Assembly (NCBI RefSeq): GCF_036962705.1
Contig: NZ_JBALOQ010000019.1
Location: 1 to 64,000, forward strand
DNA: 64,000 bases
From: Ferdinandcohnia sp036962705
GTDB taxonomy: Bacteria; Bacillota; Bacilli; Bacillales; Bacillaceae_L
Direction: 5' to 3'
Shown: piece by piece, positions 51,695 to 60,666 of the stretch
Layout of the letters: each line of letters opens with the position of its first letter
How positions within the stretch are numbered: the first letter of the stretch is position 1
Notes under the pieces: model-generated
What the model was told of the DNA's origin: nothing
Databases searched by the model: none
What the model saw: the letters and a program-made list of their open reading frames with translations, nothing else
Position numbers and translations under genes: made by a program

Positions 51695-53092
51695 TTATCC
51701 GATAGAACCTTCCATCTCGAACTTGATCAAGCGGTTCATTTCAACTGCGTATTCCATAGGAAGCTCTTTTGTAAATGGCTCGATGAAGCCCATTACGATC
51801 ATTTCAGTCGCTTCTTGTTCAGAAATACCACGGCTCATTAGATAGAATAATTGTTCTTCTGATACTTTTGAAACCTTCGCTTCGTGCTCTAATGAAATAT
51901 TGTCATTTAGGATTTCATTATATGGAATTGTATCAGATGTAGATTGATTATCCATGATTAATGTATCACATTCAATATTTGAACGAGCACCGTCAGCTTT
52001 ACGGCCAAAGTGTACAATTCCACGATATGTTACTTTACCACCGTGTTTCGAAATTGATTTCGAAACAATCGATGATGTCGTATTTGGTGCAAGGTGCATC
52101 ATTTTCGCACCAGTATCCTGGTGTTGACCTTTACCACCGATTGCGATAGAAAGTGTCATACCACGAGCTCCTTCACCACGAAGGATAACAGCAGGATATT
52201 TCATTGTTAATTTCGAACCAATGTTACCATCGACCCATTCCATTGTTGCATTTGCATCACAAACTGCACGCTTTGTAACAAGGTTAAACACGTTGTTTGC
52301 CCAGTTCTGGATCGTTGTATAACGACAATATGCATCCTTTTTAATGATGATTTCAACTACCGCACTGTGAAGTGAGTTTGTTGTGTATACAGGTGCTGTA
52401 CATCCTTCAACATAGTGTACACTTGCACCTTCATCAACAATAATTAATGTACGTTCGAACTGACCCATGTTTTCAGAGTTGATACGGAAGTATGCTTGAA
52501 GTGGCGTATCAACCTTAACACCTGGTGGTACATAGATGAATGATCCACCAGACCAAACAGCTGAGTTCAATGCAGCAAACTTGTTATCAGTTGGAGGAAT
52601 TACTTTTGCCCAGTGCTCACGGAAAATGTCTTCATTTTCTTTAAGAGCTGAATCTGTATCCTTAAATACGATTCCTAGTTCTTTAAGGTCTTCCTTCATA
52701 TTGTGGTATACAACCTCTGACTCGTACTGAGCAGAAACACCAGCAAGGTATTTTTGTTCAGCTTCAGGAATTCCTAATTTATCAAAAGTAGCTTTGATTT
52801 CTTCAGGAACTTCATCCCAAGATTTCTCAGATTTCTCAGATGGTTTTACGTAATACGTAATTTCATCAAAGTTTAAGCTATTTAAGTCTCCGCCCCATTG
52901 TGGCATAGGCATGTTATAGAAATACTCTAAGGATTTAAGACGGAAATCTAACATCCACTGAGGTTCTTCCTTCATGCGAGAGATTTCTTCGACAATCTCC
53001 TTTGTTAAACCACGTTCTGAACGGAAGATGGAAACGTCTTTATCTGCAAAGCCATATTTATAATCGCCGATTTCAGGCATTTTCTTTGCCAT
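51695..53092 (-). CDS. sufB: Fe-S cluster assembly scaffold protein SufB
   Basis: 465 residues, the scaffold on which clusters are built in the SufBCD complex. Hallmarks: 'FAALNSAVWSGGSFIYVPPG', 'VHYVEGCTAPVYTTNSLHSA' (functional Cys), 'YRGIVHFGRKADGARSNIEC' and the C-terminal 'LMSRGISEQEATEMIVMGFI'. It is last in the sufCDSUB operon. RBS GGAGTGAAG precedes the ATG. It is the only complete SUF route visible and presumably serves LipA, YutM and YutI clients in this window. Confidence 0.97.
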   Translation of the reverse strand: MAKKMPEIGDYKYGFADKDVSIFRSERGLTKEIVEEISRMKEEPQWMLDFRLKSLEYFYNMPMPQWGGDLNSLNFDEITYYVKPSEKSEKSWDEVPEEIKATFDKLGIPEAEQKYLAGVSAQYESEVVYHNMKEDLKELGIVFKDTDSALKENEDIFREHWAKVIPPTDNKFAALNSAVWSGGSFIYVPPGVKVDTPLQAYFRINSENMGQFERTLIIVDEGASVHYVEGCTAPVYTTNSLHSAVVEIIIKKDAYCRYTTIQNWANNVFNLVTKRAVCDANATMEWVDGNIGSKLTMKYPAVILRGEGARGMTLSIAIGGKGQHQDTGAKMMHLAPNTTSSIVSKSISKHGGKVTYRGIVHFGRKADGARSNIECDTLIMDNQSTSDTIPYNEILNDNISLEHEAKVSKVSEEQLFYLMSRGISEQEATEMIVMGFIEPFTKELPMEYAVEMNRLIKFEMEGSIG

Positions 53093-53149
53093 TTTACTTC
53101 ACTCCATTCTTTGTGAGGGACTCTCGTAACATTTCTACGAGTAGGTCAT

Positions 53150-53596
53150 TCACGATTCATTTTGTTCGTTCTTAAATCCCTTTTCCATCGCTTTCCATGC
53201 TAATGTTGCACACTTAATACGTGCTGGGAATTTTGAAACGCCCTGAAGTGCTTCAATGTCTCCTAAATCAATGCTATCATCATATTCTTTTCCTAGCATC
53301 ATTTCTGAGAAGATTTGTGACATTTTTAATGCATCTTCAATTTTTTTGCCTTTAATCGCTTGAGTCATCATAGAAGCGGAAGACATGGAAATGGAACATC
53401 CCTCACCATCGTATTTCGCGTCTTGAACAACACCATTATCAACTTTTAAAGTAAGATGAATGCGGTCTCCACAGGTCGGGTTATTCATATCGATTGTTAA
53501 CGCACCATCTTGAATAACTCCACGATTTCTCGGCTTTTTATAATGATCCATTATCACCTGTCGGTACAAGGTATCAAGATTTATGTTAGAATCCAT
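53150..53596 (-). CDS. sufU: SufU, zinc-dependent sulfur-transfer partner of SufS
   Basis: 148 residues. Zinc ligands Cys42, Asp44, Cys67 and Cys129 ('NPTCGDRIH', 'GEGCSISMSSASMM', 'RIKCATLAWKAM') are all present. The 18-21-residue insertion that distinguishes SufU from IscU is seen between the second and third cysteines. It accepts persulfide from SufS. Its ATG overlaps the sufS stop by 11 bases. Confidence 0.95.
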   Translation of the reverse strand: MDSNINLDTLYRQVIMDHYKKPRNRGVIQDGALTIDMNNPTCGDRIHLTLKVDNGVVQDAKYDGEGCSISMSSASMMTQAIKGKKIEDALKMSQIFSEMMLGKEYDDSIDLGDIEALQGVSKFPARIKCATLAWKAMEKGFKNEQNES

Positions 53597-54806
53597 TGCT
53601 GAAATACTCCTTTGTTTTTATGAGTCCTTCAACTAGTTTATCAATTTCTTCTTCAGTATTATAGAGGTAAAAACTTGCACGAGCAGTAGCCGAAACCTTC
53701 AACCATTTCATTAACGGCTGTGCACAGTGATGACCTGCTCTTACTGCAATACCATCTGCATCTAAGACTGTCGCAACATCATGAGGATGAACATCTTCAA
53801 TATTAAAAGTTACTACTCCCGCACGATGTTTAGGACCATAAATCGTTAGACCCTCGACTTGTGACAGTCGCTCTATTGCATAATTTGCTAGCTTGTGCTC
53901 ATGCTCGAGAATATTTTCAAGACCAATATCCTCTAAAAAGTCAATTGCAGCACCTAATCCAATGGCACCAGCAATGATTGGTGTTCCGGCTTCAAATTTC
54001 CAAGGAAGCTCTTTCCATGTCGATTCGTAAAGGTCAACGAAATCGATCATTTCACCACCAGTTTCAACTGGCTCCATTTTTTCTAGTAATGCTTTCTTAC
54101 CGTATAAAACACCGATACCTGTTGGTCCGCACATTTTATGACCAGAAAAAGCAAGGAAGTCACAATCAAGGTCTTTCACATCAAGTTTCAAATGTGGAGC
54201 TGCCTGTGCACCATCGACAACCATTATTGCACCGTTACGGTGTGCAATTTCGGTAATTTCTTTAATTGGATTGATTGCTCCTAGAACGTTCGAAACCATC
54301 ATTACTGATACAATCTTCGTTTGATTCGTAACAGTAGCTTCAACATCCTTTAGATCAATTGAACCATCCGCTTGTAAAGGAATGTACTTTAATTTAGCAC
54401 CTGTGTGCTTTGCAATTTGCTGCCAAGGAATAATATTGGCATGGTGCTCCATATAGGTAATGACAATTTCATCGCCCTCTTTAAGATTATCACGCCCATA
54501 GCTTTCTGCAATCGTATTGATTGCAGTTGTTGTTCCCCGGGTAAAAATAATCTCTTGAATAGAGGATGCATTGATAAATTTACGAACCTTTTCACGAGCA
54601 TTTTCATAAGCATCAGTGGCTTTTGTACCAAGGGTATGAACCCCTCTGTGTACATTTGAGTTATATTCCCGATAGTAACGATCAATCGATTCGATAACAG
54701 TAACAGGTTTTTGAGATGTAGCAGCACTGTCCAAATAGACAAGTGGCTTTCCATTTACCTCTTGATTTAAAATAGGGAACATGGAACGAATATCTTGGAT
54801 ATTCAT
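53586..54806 (-). CDS. sufS: cysteine desulfurase SufS
   Basis: 406 residues, a PLP enzyme that takes sulfur from cysteine. Schiff-base lysine Lys224 is in 'FSGHKMCGPTGIG'. The persulfide cysteine is Cys361 in 'VRAGHHCAQPLMKW', the same number as in B. subtilis. The ATG shares one base with the sufD stop. Confidence 0.97.
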   Translation of the reverse strand: MNIQDIRSMFPILNQEVNGKPLVYLDSAATSQKPVTVIESIDRYYREYNSNVHRGVHTLGTKATDAYENAREKVRKFINASSIQEIIFTRGTTTAINTIAESYGRDNLKEGDEIVITYMEHHANIIPWQQIAKHTGAKLKYIPLQADGSIDLKDVEATVTNQTKIVSVMMVSNVLGAINPIKEITEIAHRNGAIMVVDGAQAAPHLKLDVKDLDCDFLAFSGHKMCGPTGIGVLYGKKALLEKMEPVETGGEMIDFVDLYESTWKELPWKFEAGTPIIAGAIGLGAAIDFLEDIGLENILEHEHKLANYAIERLSQVEGLTIYGPKHRAGVVTFNIEDVHPHDVATVLDADGIAVRAGHHCAQPLMKWLKVSATARASFYLYNTEEEIDKLVEGLIKTKEYFSNGF

Positions 54807-56113
54807 TATCTTACTTTCCTTTCGATTACCTCAACTAGTTGCTTTTTAACACCTTCAATTGGAAGTTGGTTTACAACAGGTGCAAGGAATCCATGGATAA
54901 CTAAGCGCTCAGCTTCCTTCTGCGGAATACCACGGCTCATTAAATAATATAATTGGAGCGGGTCAACCCTACCAACAGATGCAGCGTGACCTGCTGTTAC
55001 ATCATCTTCGTCAATAAGTAAAATTGGGTTTGCATCTCCACGAGCTTTTTCGCTAAGCATTAATACTCTTGACTCTTGTTCAGCATTGGATTTAGATGCT
55101 CCATGTTCAATCTTTCCAATACCATTGAAGATTGAGCTCGCGCTGTCCTTCATAACACCATGTTTTAAAATATAGCCTTCTGAATTCTTACCATGATGAG
55201 TAATGTTTGTCGTAAAGTTTTGCTTTTGCTCGCCTCGACCTACAACAACTGTTTTTGAATCAGCATGTGAGCCGTCTCCAATTAAATGAGTGATATTTTC
55301 AGAAATCGTATCACCATCATTCATTAGTCCAAGAGCCCACTCGATTTTACTATCACGGCCAATAACACCACGACGAACAACATAGGTTGTGTTTCCTGTC
55401 GCTAATGCATCAACAGCCCCATAAGTCACTTTTGCATTTGCCCCTACAATCACTTCTGAAACAATATTTACAACCGTATTTACAGAGTCTGTTGTTGAAA
55501 GATAGTTTTCAACATAAGTAACAGAACTATTATCCTCTGCCACAACAATTACATGGTTAAAAGTAGCCACTTCGCCGTTTTCTTGAATAAATACAGCATG
55601 TAGTGGAACAGTTACTTCAACATTTTTCGGAACATATACGAATGCGCCACCGTTTACGAGCGCAGCATGTAACGCAGTTAGACGATTTTCGTCAACCTTT
55701 ACAGCTTCTGTCATAAAGTATTTTTGAAGAAGATCACCATGTTTACGAGCAGCTGTATGAATATCTGTAAAAATAACACCACTTGCTTTTACTTCTTCAG
55801 TAAGAGAAATAAAGGCTGGTGTATTATTACGTTGAATATATATATTCTTTTCTACTTCAACATGAATTAACGATTTGATTTCTTCAGGTAATTCGTCAAT
55901 TGAATTATATGGAGCACTTTCCACAACATGGTTTGCAAATTGTGTAAAGTTCCATTTATCAATTTTTGTTTTATCTGGTCTTGGCATTGGAAGTTCTTCT
56001 GCTTTGTCAAAAGCTTGTAAGCGAAGTTCCTGTAACCAGCTTGGTTCACCAAGAGTAGACGAATAACCTCTGACATAATCTTTATCAAATGGTAATTTCG
56101 TTTCGATTGTCAT
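54806..56113 (-). CDS. sufD: Fe-S cluster assembly protein SufD
   Basis: 435 residues. SufB paralogue that completes the SufBC2D complex and aids iron entry. It shares the C-terminal beta-helix with SufB ('FVYVPKNVEVTVPLHAVFIQ', 'DDVTAGHAASVGRVDPLQLY', 'LMSRGIPQKEAERLVIHGFL'). ATG follows TTAGGAGG, 18 bp after sufC. Confidence 0.96.
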   Translation of the reverse strand: MTIETKLPFDKDYVRGYSSTLGEPSWLQELRLQAFDKAEELPMPRPDKTKIDKWNFTQFANHVVESAPYNSIDELPEEIKSLIHVEVEKNIYIQRNNTPAFISLTEEVKASGVIFTDIHTAARKHGDLLQKYFMTEAVKVDENRLTALHAALVNGGAFVYVPKNVEVTVPLHAVFIQENGEVATFNHVIVVAEDNSSVTYVENYLSTTDSVNTVVNIVSEVIVGANAKVTYGAVDALATGNTTYVVRRGVIGRDSKIEWALGLMNDGDTISENITHLIGDGSHADSKTVVVGRGEQKQNFTTNITHHGKNSEGYILKHGVMKDSASSIFNGIGKIEHGASKSNAEQESRVLMLSEKARGDANPILLIDEDDVTAGHAASVGRVDPLQLYYLMSRGIPQKEAERLVIHGFLAPVVNQLPIEGVKKQLVEVIERKVR

Positions 56114-56130
56114 AATTATCCTCCTAACGC

Positions 56131-56916
56131 TTACGCTTCTTGACCTACTGTTTCATCTTCAATTCCTAGTTCTTGTTTAATCCAATCGTAGCCTTCAGCT
56201 TCTAGGCGTTGTGCAAGCTCAGGGCCGCCAGATTTCACAACACGACCTTGCATCATCACATGTACTTTATCTGGTGTAATATAGTTAAGTAAGCGTTGGT
56301 AGTGAGTAATGATTAAGCAACCAAACTCTTCTCCGCGCATATCATTAATTCCTTTAGAAACAACTTTCAATGCATCAATGTCAAGACCAGAGTCAATCTC
56401 ATCTAGGATTGCAATCTTAGGCTCAATCATCGTTAATTGTAGGATTTCATTACGTTTCTTTTCCCCACCTGAGAAGCCTTCGTTTAGGTAACGTTGAGCC
56501 ATATCTGGATCCATTTCTAGTTTTTCCATGCTTTTGTCCATCGTACGGATGAATTTCATTAAAGAGATCTCATCGCCTTCTTCACGACGTGCATTAATTG
56601 CAGAACGAAGGAAGTCAGCGTTTGTTACACCACTGATTTCACTTGGATATTGCATCGCTAAGAAAAGACCAGCGCGAGCACGCTCATCCACTTCCATTTC
56701 TAATACATCTTCACCATCTAGAGTGATGCTACCCTTAGTAACCTCATATTTTGGGTGACCCATAATTGCTGATGATAAAGTTGATTTACCTGTACCATTT
56801 GGTCCCATGATAGCGTGAATTTCTCCACCGTTTATTTCAAGGTTAACACCTTTTAAAATCTCCTTGCCTTCGATTTCGACATGAAGATCCTTTATTACTA
56901 AAGTAGATCCTGCCAT
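56131..56916 (-). CDS. sufC: Fe-S assembly ATPase SufC
   Basis: 261 residues, the length in B. subtilis. Walker A 'GPNGTGKST', signature 'FSGGEKKRNE', Walker B 'IAILDEIDSGLDIDALK'. The ATG at 56916 has GGAGGTAGTAG upstream; the longer frame (five codons more) overlaps that RBS. It is the first gene of sufCDSUB. A TTGACT box lies in the leader (about 56972), within TTGAC-N7-GTCAA, but I see no good -10 at proper spacing. Confidence 0.96.
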   Translation of the reverse strand: MAGSTLVIKDLHVEIEGKEILKGVNLEINGGEIHAIMGPNGTGKSTLSSAIMGHPKYEVTKGSITLDGEDVLEMEVDERARAGLFLAMQYPSEISGVTNADFLRSAINARREEGDEISLMKFIRTMDKSMEKLEMDPDMAQRYLNEGFSGGEKKRNEILQLTMIEPKIAILDEIDSGLDIDALKVVSKGINDMRGEEFGCLIITHYQRLLNYITPDKVHVMMQGRVVKSGGPELAQRLEAEGYDWIKQELGIEDETVGQEA

Positions 56917-56931
56917 AACTACTACCTCCAT

Positions 56932-57272
56932 TAGACAAAAAATATTTTGTATAGTATTGACAAATTAAGTCAAAACTTTATTCTCATTTTATTCTCATTA
57001 CAATCTTATAACAAATTCAAAGTGATATCAACCTTTACACATTGCTAATAAGAATACATTTTTGACATTGTGATGATTGAATCTTAATTGTGAATTTCGA
57101 TTGTTTTTTGAGAATGATATTAAAACCTAAATATGATGTTTTTCCTTAAAACTTGTCCCTCACTAAGATAACATAAATTAATAAGATTTGTAAGGAAGAT
57201 GGGTAATCGCGCTTTTTTATAGCCTTCTTCTCTTGGCTTATTTTTCACACATTTAGATAATTCATTCTATAT
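56932..57272. other. AT-rich region upstream of sufC, nothing identified
   Basis: No open frame with an RBS, no riboswitch and no repeat that I recognise. It presumably contains the suf promoter. Confidence 0.5.
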
Positions 57273-57300
57273 GAAAACCCAGCGCTTTGTAGCACTGGGC
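57273..57300 (-). terminator. terminator of the small frame-disrupted gene at 57322
   Basis: CCCAGTGCT / AGCGCTGGG hairpin followed by TTTTCAT on the minus strand, 22 bases after the stop of the small reading frame. Confidence 0.75.
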
Positions 57301-57321
57301 TCCTTGTACGATACGTATCTA

Positions 57322-57548
57322 TTAGATATGAAATCTTCGATCAATTTGAGCAACAATCATTCGACCTTGTTTATATTCTTGTTCACGGTTTTTCTCAACC
57401 CGTAAACGTTCCTTGAACTTTCGACAGTAATCCTCGTAGCCAATCCCATGTGCTTGATGCATTGCCTTTTCCATTTCGCCCGTATAATTTAAACGGATTC
57501 GATTGATAATGAACCAATCCCTTCATTTTTGTCGTGTTTTCTTAACAC
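57322..57548 (-). pseudogene. small basic protein gene, probably frameshifted near its 5' end
   Basis: A 50-codon frame from an ATG at 57474 (MEKAMHQAHGIGYEDYCRKF) ends at 57322 before a good terminator. The same frame stays open another 15 codons upstream, with protein-like content ('RDWFIINRIRLNYTGE'), to a TGA at 57523. In the next frame a GTG at 57548 reads MLRKHDKNE up to that point, so one base change in frame would join them into a ~75-residue protein. No clear RBS precedes the GTG. I do not recognise the family. Alternatively only the 50-residue protein is made. The rest of 57549-57706 has no feature. Confidence 0.45.
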
Positions 57549-57706
57549 GGTTATAATGGTAACATTATCAATTTTTTATCTCAATGACGGGAAAATGCAA
57601 TATTTTAAGCTACCTATTCTTATTTAGCTGTATGGGATTAAGGTAAACACGGGATAAAGAATTAAGGCCGATTCCTTTGTTTTCCTCCAGAATAATCAAG
57701 AATCGA

Positions 57707-57738
57707 AAAGAAGCCTACCAATAGGCAAGCTTCTTTTT
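57707..57738 (-). terminator. terminator of metNIQ
   Basis: GAAGC-TT-GCCTA / TAGGC-TTC hairpin, then TTTTCG on the minus strand, just after the metQ stop. Confidence 0.8.
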
Positions 57739-57743
57739 AGAAA

Positions 57744-58586
57744 TTATTTTACTGTAGTAACGGCACCCGCATATTTTTCTTCGATGAATTTTTGAATTTC
57801 ATCTGATTTTAATACTTCAACTAATGCCTTAATTTCCTCACGGTCTTCGTCACCTTTGTTAACAACGACTAAGTTTGCAGGAACCACATCGTCCCCTTCA
57901 AAGGCAATCCCTTCCTCTGCAATATTTACGCCACCCTCAAGTGCATAGTTTGTGTTAATTACAACCGCGTCACCTTCACCATTTTCAAATGAAGTAGCAA
58001 GAAGCTTTGCTTCAATCAATGTTGAGAAATCTAGATTTTTTGGATTTTCGACGATGTCTTCAACTCTTGCTTGGTTACCAACACCCTCTTTAAGTTTGAT
58101 GACACCTTCTTTTTCAAATATTGGCAAGATACGACCGTGGTCACTAAATGAGTTGCTCATAATAATTTTCGCCCCATCAGGAAGCTCATTTAAACTTTTG
58201 TATTTCTTAGAATAAATCCCAATCGGTTCTTTGTGAATTTCACCAACACTTACAAAATCAAAATCCGGATTATCCTTTAATTGTAAATCTAAGTAGCCTG
58301 GTGTTTGGAAGTAGTTTGCATCAATATCTTTTCCATGGAGTGCTACGTTCGGTAAAATGTAGTCCGTAAACACTTCAATTTTAAGGTCAATTCCCTTTTC
58401 CTTTAATAAAGGCTTTGCTTGTTCAAGCACTTCGGCATGTGGAACTGCTGATGCACCCACGATTAATTCTTTATTTCCTTCAGCTTCTTTAGTGTCGCCA
58501 CCCTCTGCTTTATCATCACTTGACCCACAAGCAGCTAAAGCAAGGGTTAGTAGTCCAATTAATAGTACATAAAGTAATTTTTTCAT
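57744..58586 (-). CDS. metQ: methionine ABC transporter binding lipoprotein MetQ
   Basis: 280 residues. The lipoprotein signal 'VLLIGLLTLALAAC' ends L-A-A-C. NlpA/MetQ features: 'VGASAVPHAEVLEQAKPLLK', 'VFTDYILPNVAL', 'DIDANYFQTPGYLD' and 'AVVINTNYALEGGV'. It captures L-/D-methionine outside the membrane. RBS ACAGGAGG. It is third in metN-metI-metQ under SAM riboswitch control. Confidence 0.95.
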   Translation of the reverse strand: MKKLLYVLLIGLLTLALAACGSSDDKAEGGDTKEAEGNKELIVGASAVPHAEVLEQAKPLLKEKGIDLKIEVFTDYILPNVALHGKDIDANYFQTPGYLDLQLKDNPDFDFVSVGEIHKEPIGIYSKKYKSLNELPDGAKIIMSNSFSDHGRILPIFEKEGVIKLKEGVGNQARVEDIVENPKNLDFSTLIEAKLLATSFENGEGDAVVINTNYALEGGVNIAEEGIAFEGDDVVPANLVVVNKGDEDREEIKALVEVLKSDEIQKFIEEKYAGAVTTVK

Positions 58587-58600
58587 TTGTGTTCCTCCTG

Positions 58601-59305
58601 TTATCTTTTATCTGTACGTTTTGTAAAGTAATCACCCACAAATTGAATAATGAATACCAAAATTAGTATTGCGACAGTTGCAATAAATGTAATGACTGGT
58701 TTGCCGCCTTGGAATCCATATAGGTACGCAAAATGCCCTAATCCACCTGCACCGATTACACCGGCCATAGCAGTGAAGCCTACTAATGAAATCGCAGTTA
58801 CTGTAATCCCTGATATTAAGGCTGGTAGGGATTCTGGAATTAAGACTTTAAAAATGATGGTCGAGTTAGTTGCTCCCATAGAATGAGAAGCCTCAATTAC
58901 CCCTTTATCTATCTCACGTAACGCAATCTCAACCATTCTTGCGTAAAACGGTGCCGACCCTATAATTAAAGATGGTAATGCGGCATTTGGTCCTAGCATT
59001 GAACCCACTACAATTTTCGTGAAAGGTATTAATAATACAATAAGGATAATAAATGGTATGGATCGAAAAATATTAACAAGTGCAGATACAATTCGATTTA
59101 CTACAGAGTTTTCCCACGCATTCCCTTTATCCGTTAAAAAGAGAACCAATCCTAAAAATAGACCTATTATAAAGGTTGCGAGCACCGAAATCCCAGTCAT
59201 ATATAAGGTCTCTTGGGTTGCTTCCCAGAGATTTCCCCAATTCAATGCTTGATAATCATTAACCAGTTTTTCCCATTTAAGAAGTTCCTGGAATTGTTCA
59301 AGCAT
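58601..59305 (-). CDS. metI: methionine ABC transporter permease
   Basis: 234 residues, about five membrane segments and the MetI EAA-type loop ('GVIEASHSMGATNSTIIFKV' then LIPES). The ATG at 59305 is seven bases after GAGGTG; a TTG two codons earlier lies on that RBS. It overlaps metN by eight bases. It is the channel of the methionine importer (named metP in B. subtilis). Confidence 0.94.
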   Translation of the reverse strand: MLEQFQELLKWEKLVNDYQALNWGNLWEATQETLYMTGISVLATFIIGLFLGLVLFLTDKGNAWENSVVNRIVSALVNIFRSIPFIILIVLLIPFTKIVVGSMLGPNAALPSLIIGSAPFYARMVEIALREIDKGVIEASHSMGATNSTIIFKVLIPESLPALISGITVTAISLVGFTAMAGVIGAGGLGHFAYLYGFQGGKPVITFIATVAILILVFIIQFVGDYFTKRTDKR

Positions 59306-60323
59306 TTTCAATCACCTCAGCTTCTACTCGTTGTTCCCGAATAAATTCAATGGCTGAAGTGACCTCATTCAAATCACCAGCAAGATGAATAAATAATGTT
59401 CCATAAGATCCATTTTGGGTTTGTGAAATCTTTCCTTGTAAAATATTTACTTCAACCTTATAGTCTCGGATTAAAGAAGTGATTAATGGTTTTTCTGCAT
59501 CTTCCCCAACAAAAGTGAGCTGAACCACTCTTCCATTTGGATAACGTTCAAGCAAATGTTCAATCATTTCTTTTGTTTCCTCAGGCTCTGTCACTTGCTG
59601 CACGAAACGTTTTGTTATTTGAGCTTGAGGCTTTTTAAATACATCTAGAACTCGCCCTTGCTCGACAATCACTCCATTTTCCATCACGGCAACACGGTGA
59701 CAGATTTTGCGTATAACATGCATTTCATGGGTGATTAACACAATTGTTAATCCTAAACGTTCATTAATATCGACAAGTAAGTCTAAAATCGAGTCAGTAG
59801 TTTGTGGATCTAGCGCAGATGTTGCTTCATCACAGAGCAAAACTTTCGGGTTGTTCGCAAGTGCTCGTGCTATTCCTACCCTTTGCTTTTGACCACCACT
59901 AAGCTGTGAGGGATATGCATCTTCTCTTCCTTCTAAACCAACTAGCTTAATAAGCTCTGTAACTCGTTCTTCCCGTTTGGCTTTTGGGACTTTTGCGATT
60001 TCTAGTGGAAATGAAATATTCTCTCTCACTGTTCGCGACCATAAAAGGTTAAAGTGCTGAAAGATCATGCTTATTTCTTTACGTGCCTCACGTAATGCTT
60101 TTCCTTTAATGGAAGTGATATCATGACCGGCAACTGAAACTGTTCCTTCAGTCGGTGCTTCAAGTCCATTCAACAAACGAATGAGTGAGCTTTTACCAGC
60201 GCCACTGTACCCGATGATCCCAAAGATTTCACCTTCATTAATCTCCAAGTCAATATCATCAACGGCTGTCACAGAATTTGTTTTGGTTTTATATATCTTC
60301 TTAACATTTTTTAGTGTTATCAC
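59298..60323 (-). CDS. metN: methionine ABC transporter ATPase MetN
   Basis: 341 residues. Walker A 'GYSGAGKSS', signature 'LSGGQKQRVG', Walker B 'VLLCDEATSALDP', and the C-terminal NIL/ACT-like regulatory domain (~265-341) that senses methionine in this family. The start is a GTG seven bases after AGAAGGTG. It is the first gene after the SAM riboswitch. Confidence 0.95.
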   Translation of the reverse strand: MITLKNVKKIYKTKTNSVTAVDDIDLEINEGEIFGIIGYSGAGKSSLIRLLNGLEAPTEGTVSVAGHDITSIKGKALREARKEISMIFQHFNLLWSRTVRENISFPLEIAKVPKAKREERVTELIKLVGLEGREDAYPSQLSGGQKQRVGIARALANNPKVLLCDEATSALDPQTTDSILDLLVDINERLGLTIVLITHEMHVIRKICHRVAVMENGVIVEQGRVLDVFKKPQAQITKRFVQQVTEPEETKEMIEHLLERYPNGRVVQLTFVGEDAEKPLITSLIRDYKVEVNILQGKISQTQNGSYGTLFIHLAGDLNEVTSAIEFIREQRVEAEVIENA

Positions 60324-60402
60324 GTAGTTTCACCTTCTATCCAAAGAAATCCAAAAGATAACTATGTTTAGTTTATGCGATGAAAAAAGTAATTACTAAT
60401 TG

Positions 60403-60563
60403 AAAAAGCCTTTCTGCAATAAAAGAGCAGAAAGGCATAATCTAGCGGGTCCTTTCTCTCATCTTCCAAAGCCTTTGCTTTGTGTGAATTGGCACCTTTT
60501 CAACTGATGTTGACGGTTGCTGGGTTTCATCGGGCACATCCCTCCACCACTCTAAATAAGAGT
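60403..60563 (-). promoter_or_regulatory. SAM-I (S-box) riboswitch controlling metNIQ
   Basis: On the minus strand: CTCTTAT P1 arm (60562-60556), 'GTGGTGGAGGGATGTGCCC', 'GATGAAACCCAGCAACC', 'AAGGTGCCAATTC' and the 3' P1 arm ATGAGAG (60462-60456). An expression-platform terminator GCCTTTCTGC / GCAGAAAGGC plus TTTTT follows (60435-60403). High SAM would end transcription before metN. Confidence 0.95.
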
Positions 60564-60666
60564 AATCAACTTTATTTACTTTTTTATCGTACTAAACAAC
60601 TTGAAAGTTATCTTATCACCTCTAAGGCATAAGTGTCAATGAAAATATGTGACTAATGTACCAAAG

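Noticed and set aside
56940..56990. A defined suf promoter
   Set aside because: TTGACT is present within an inverted repeat, but candidate -10 boxes lie at 14, 16 or 18 bases with poor match, so I do not assign one.
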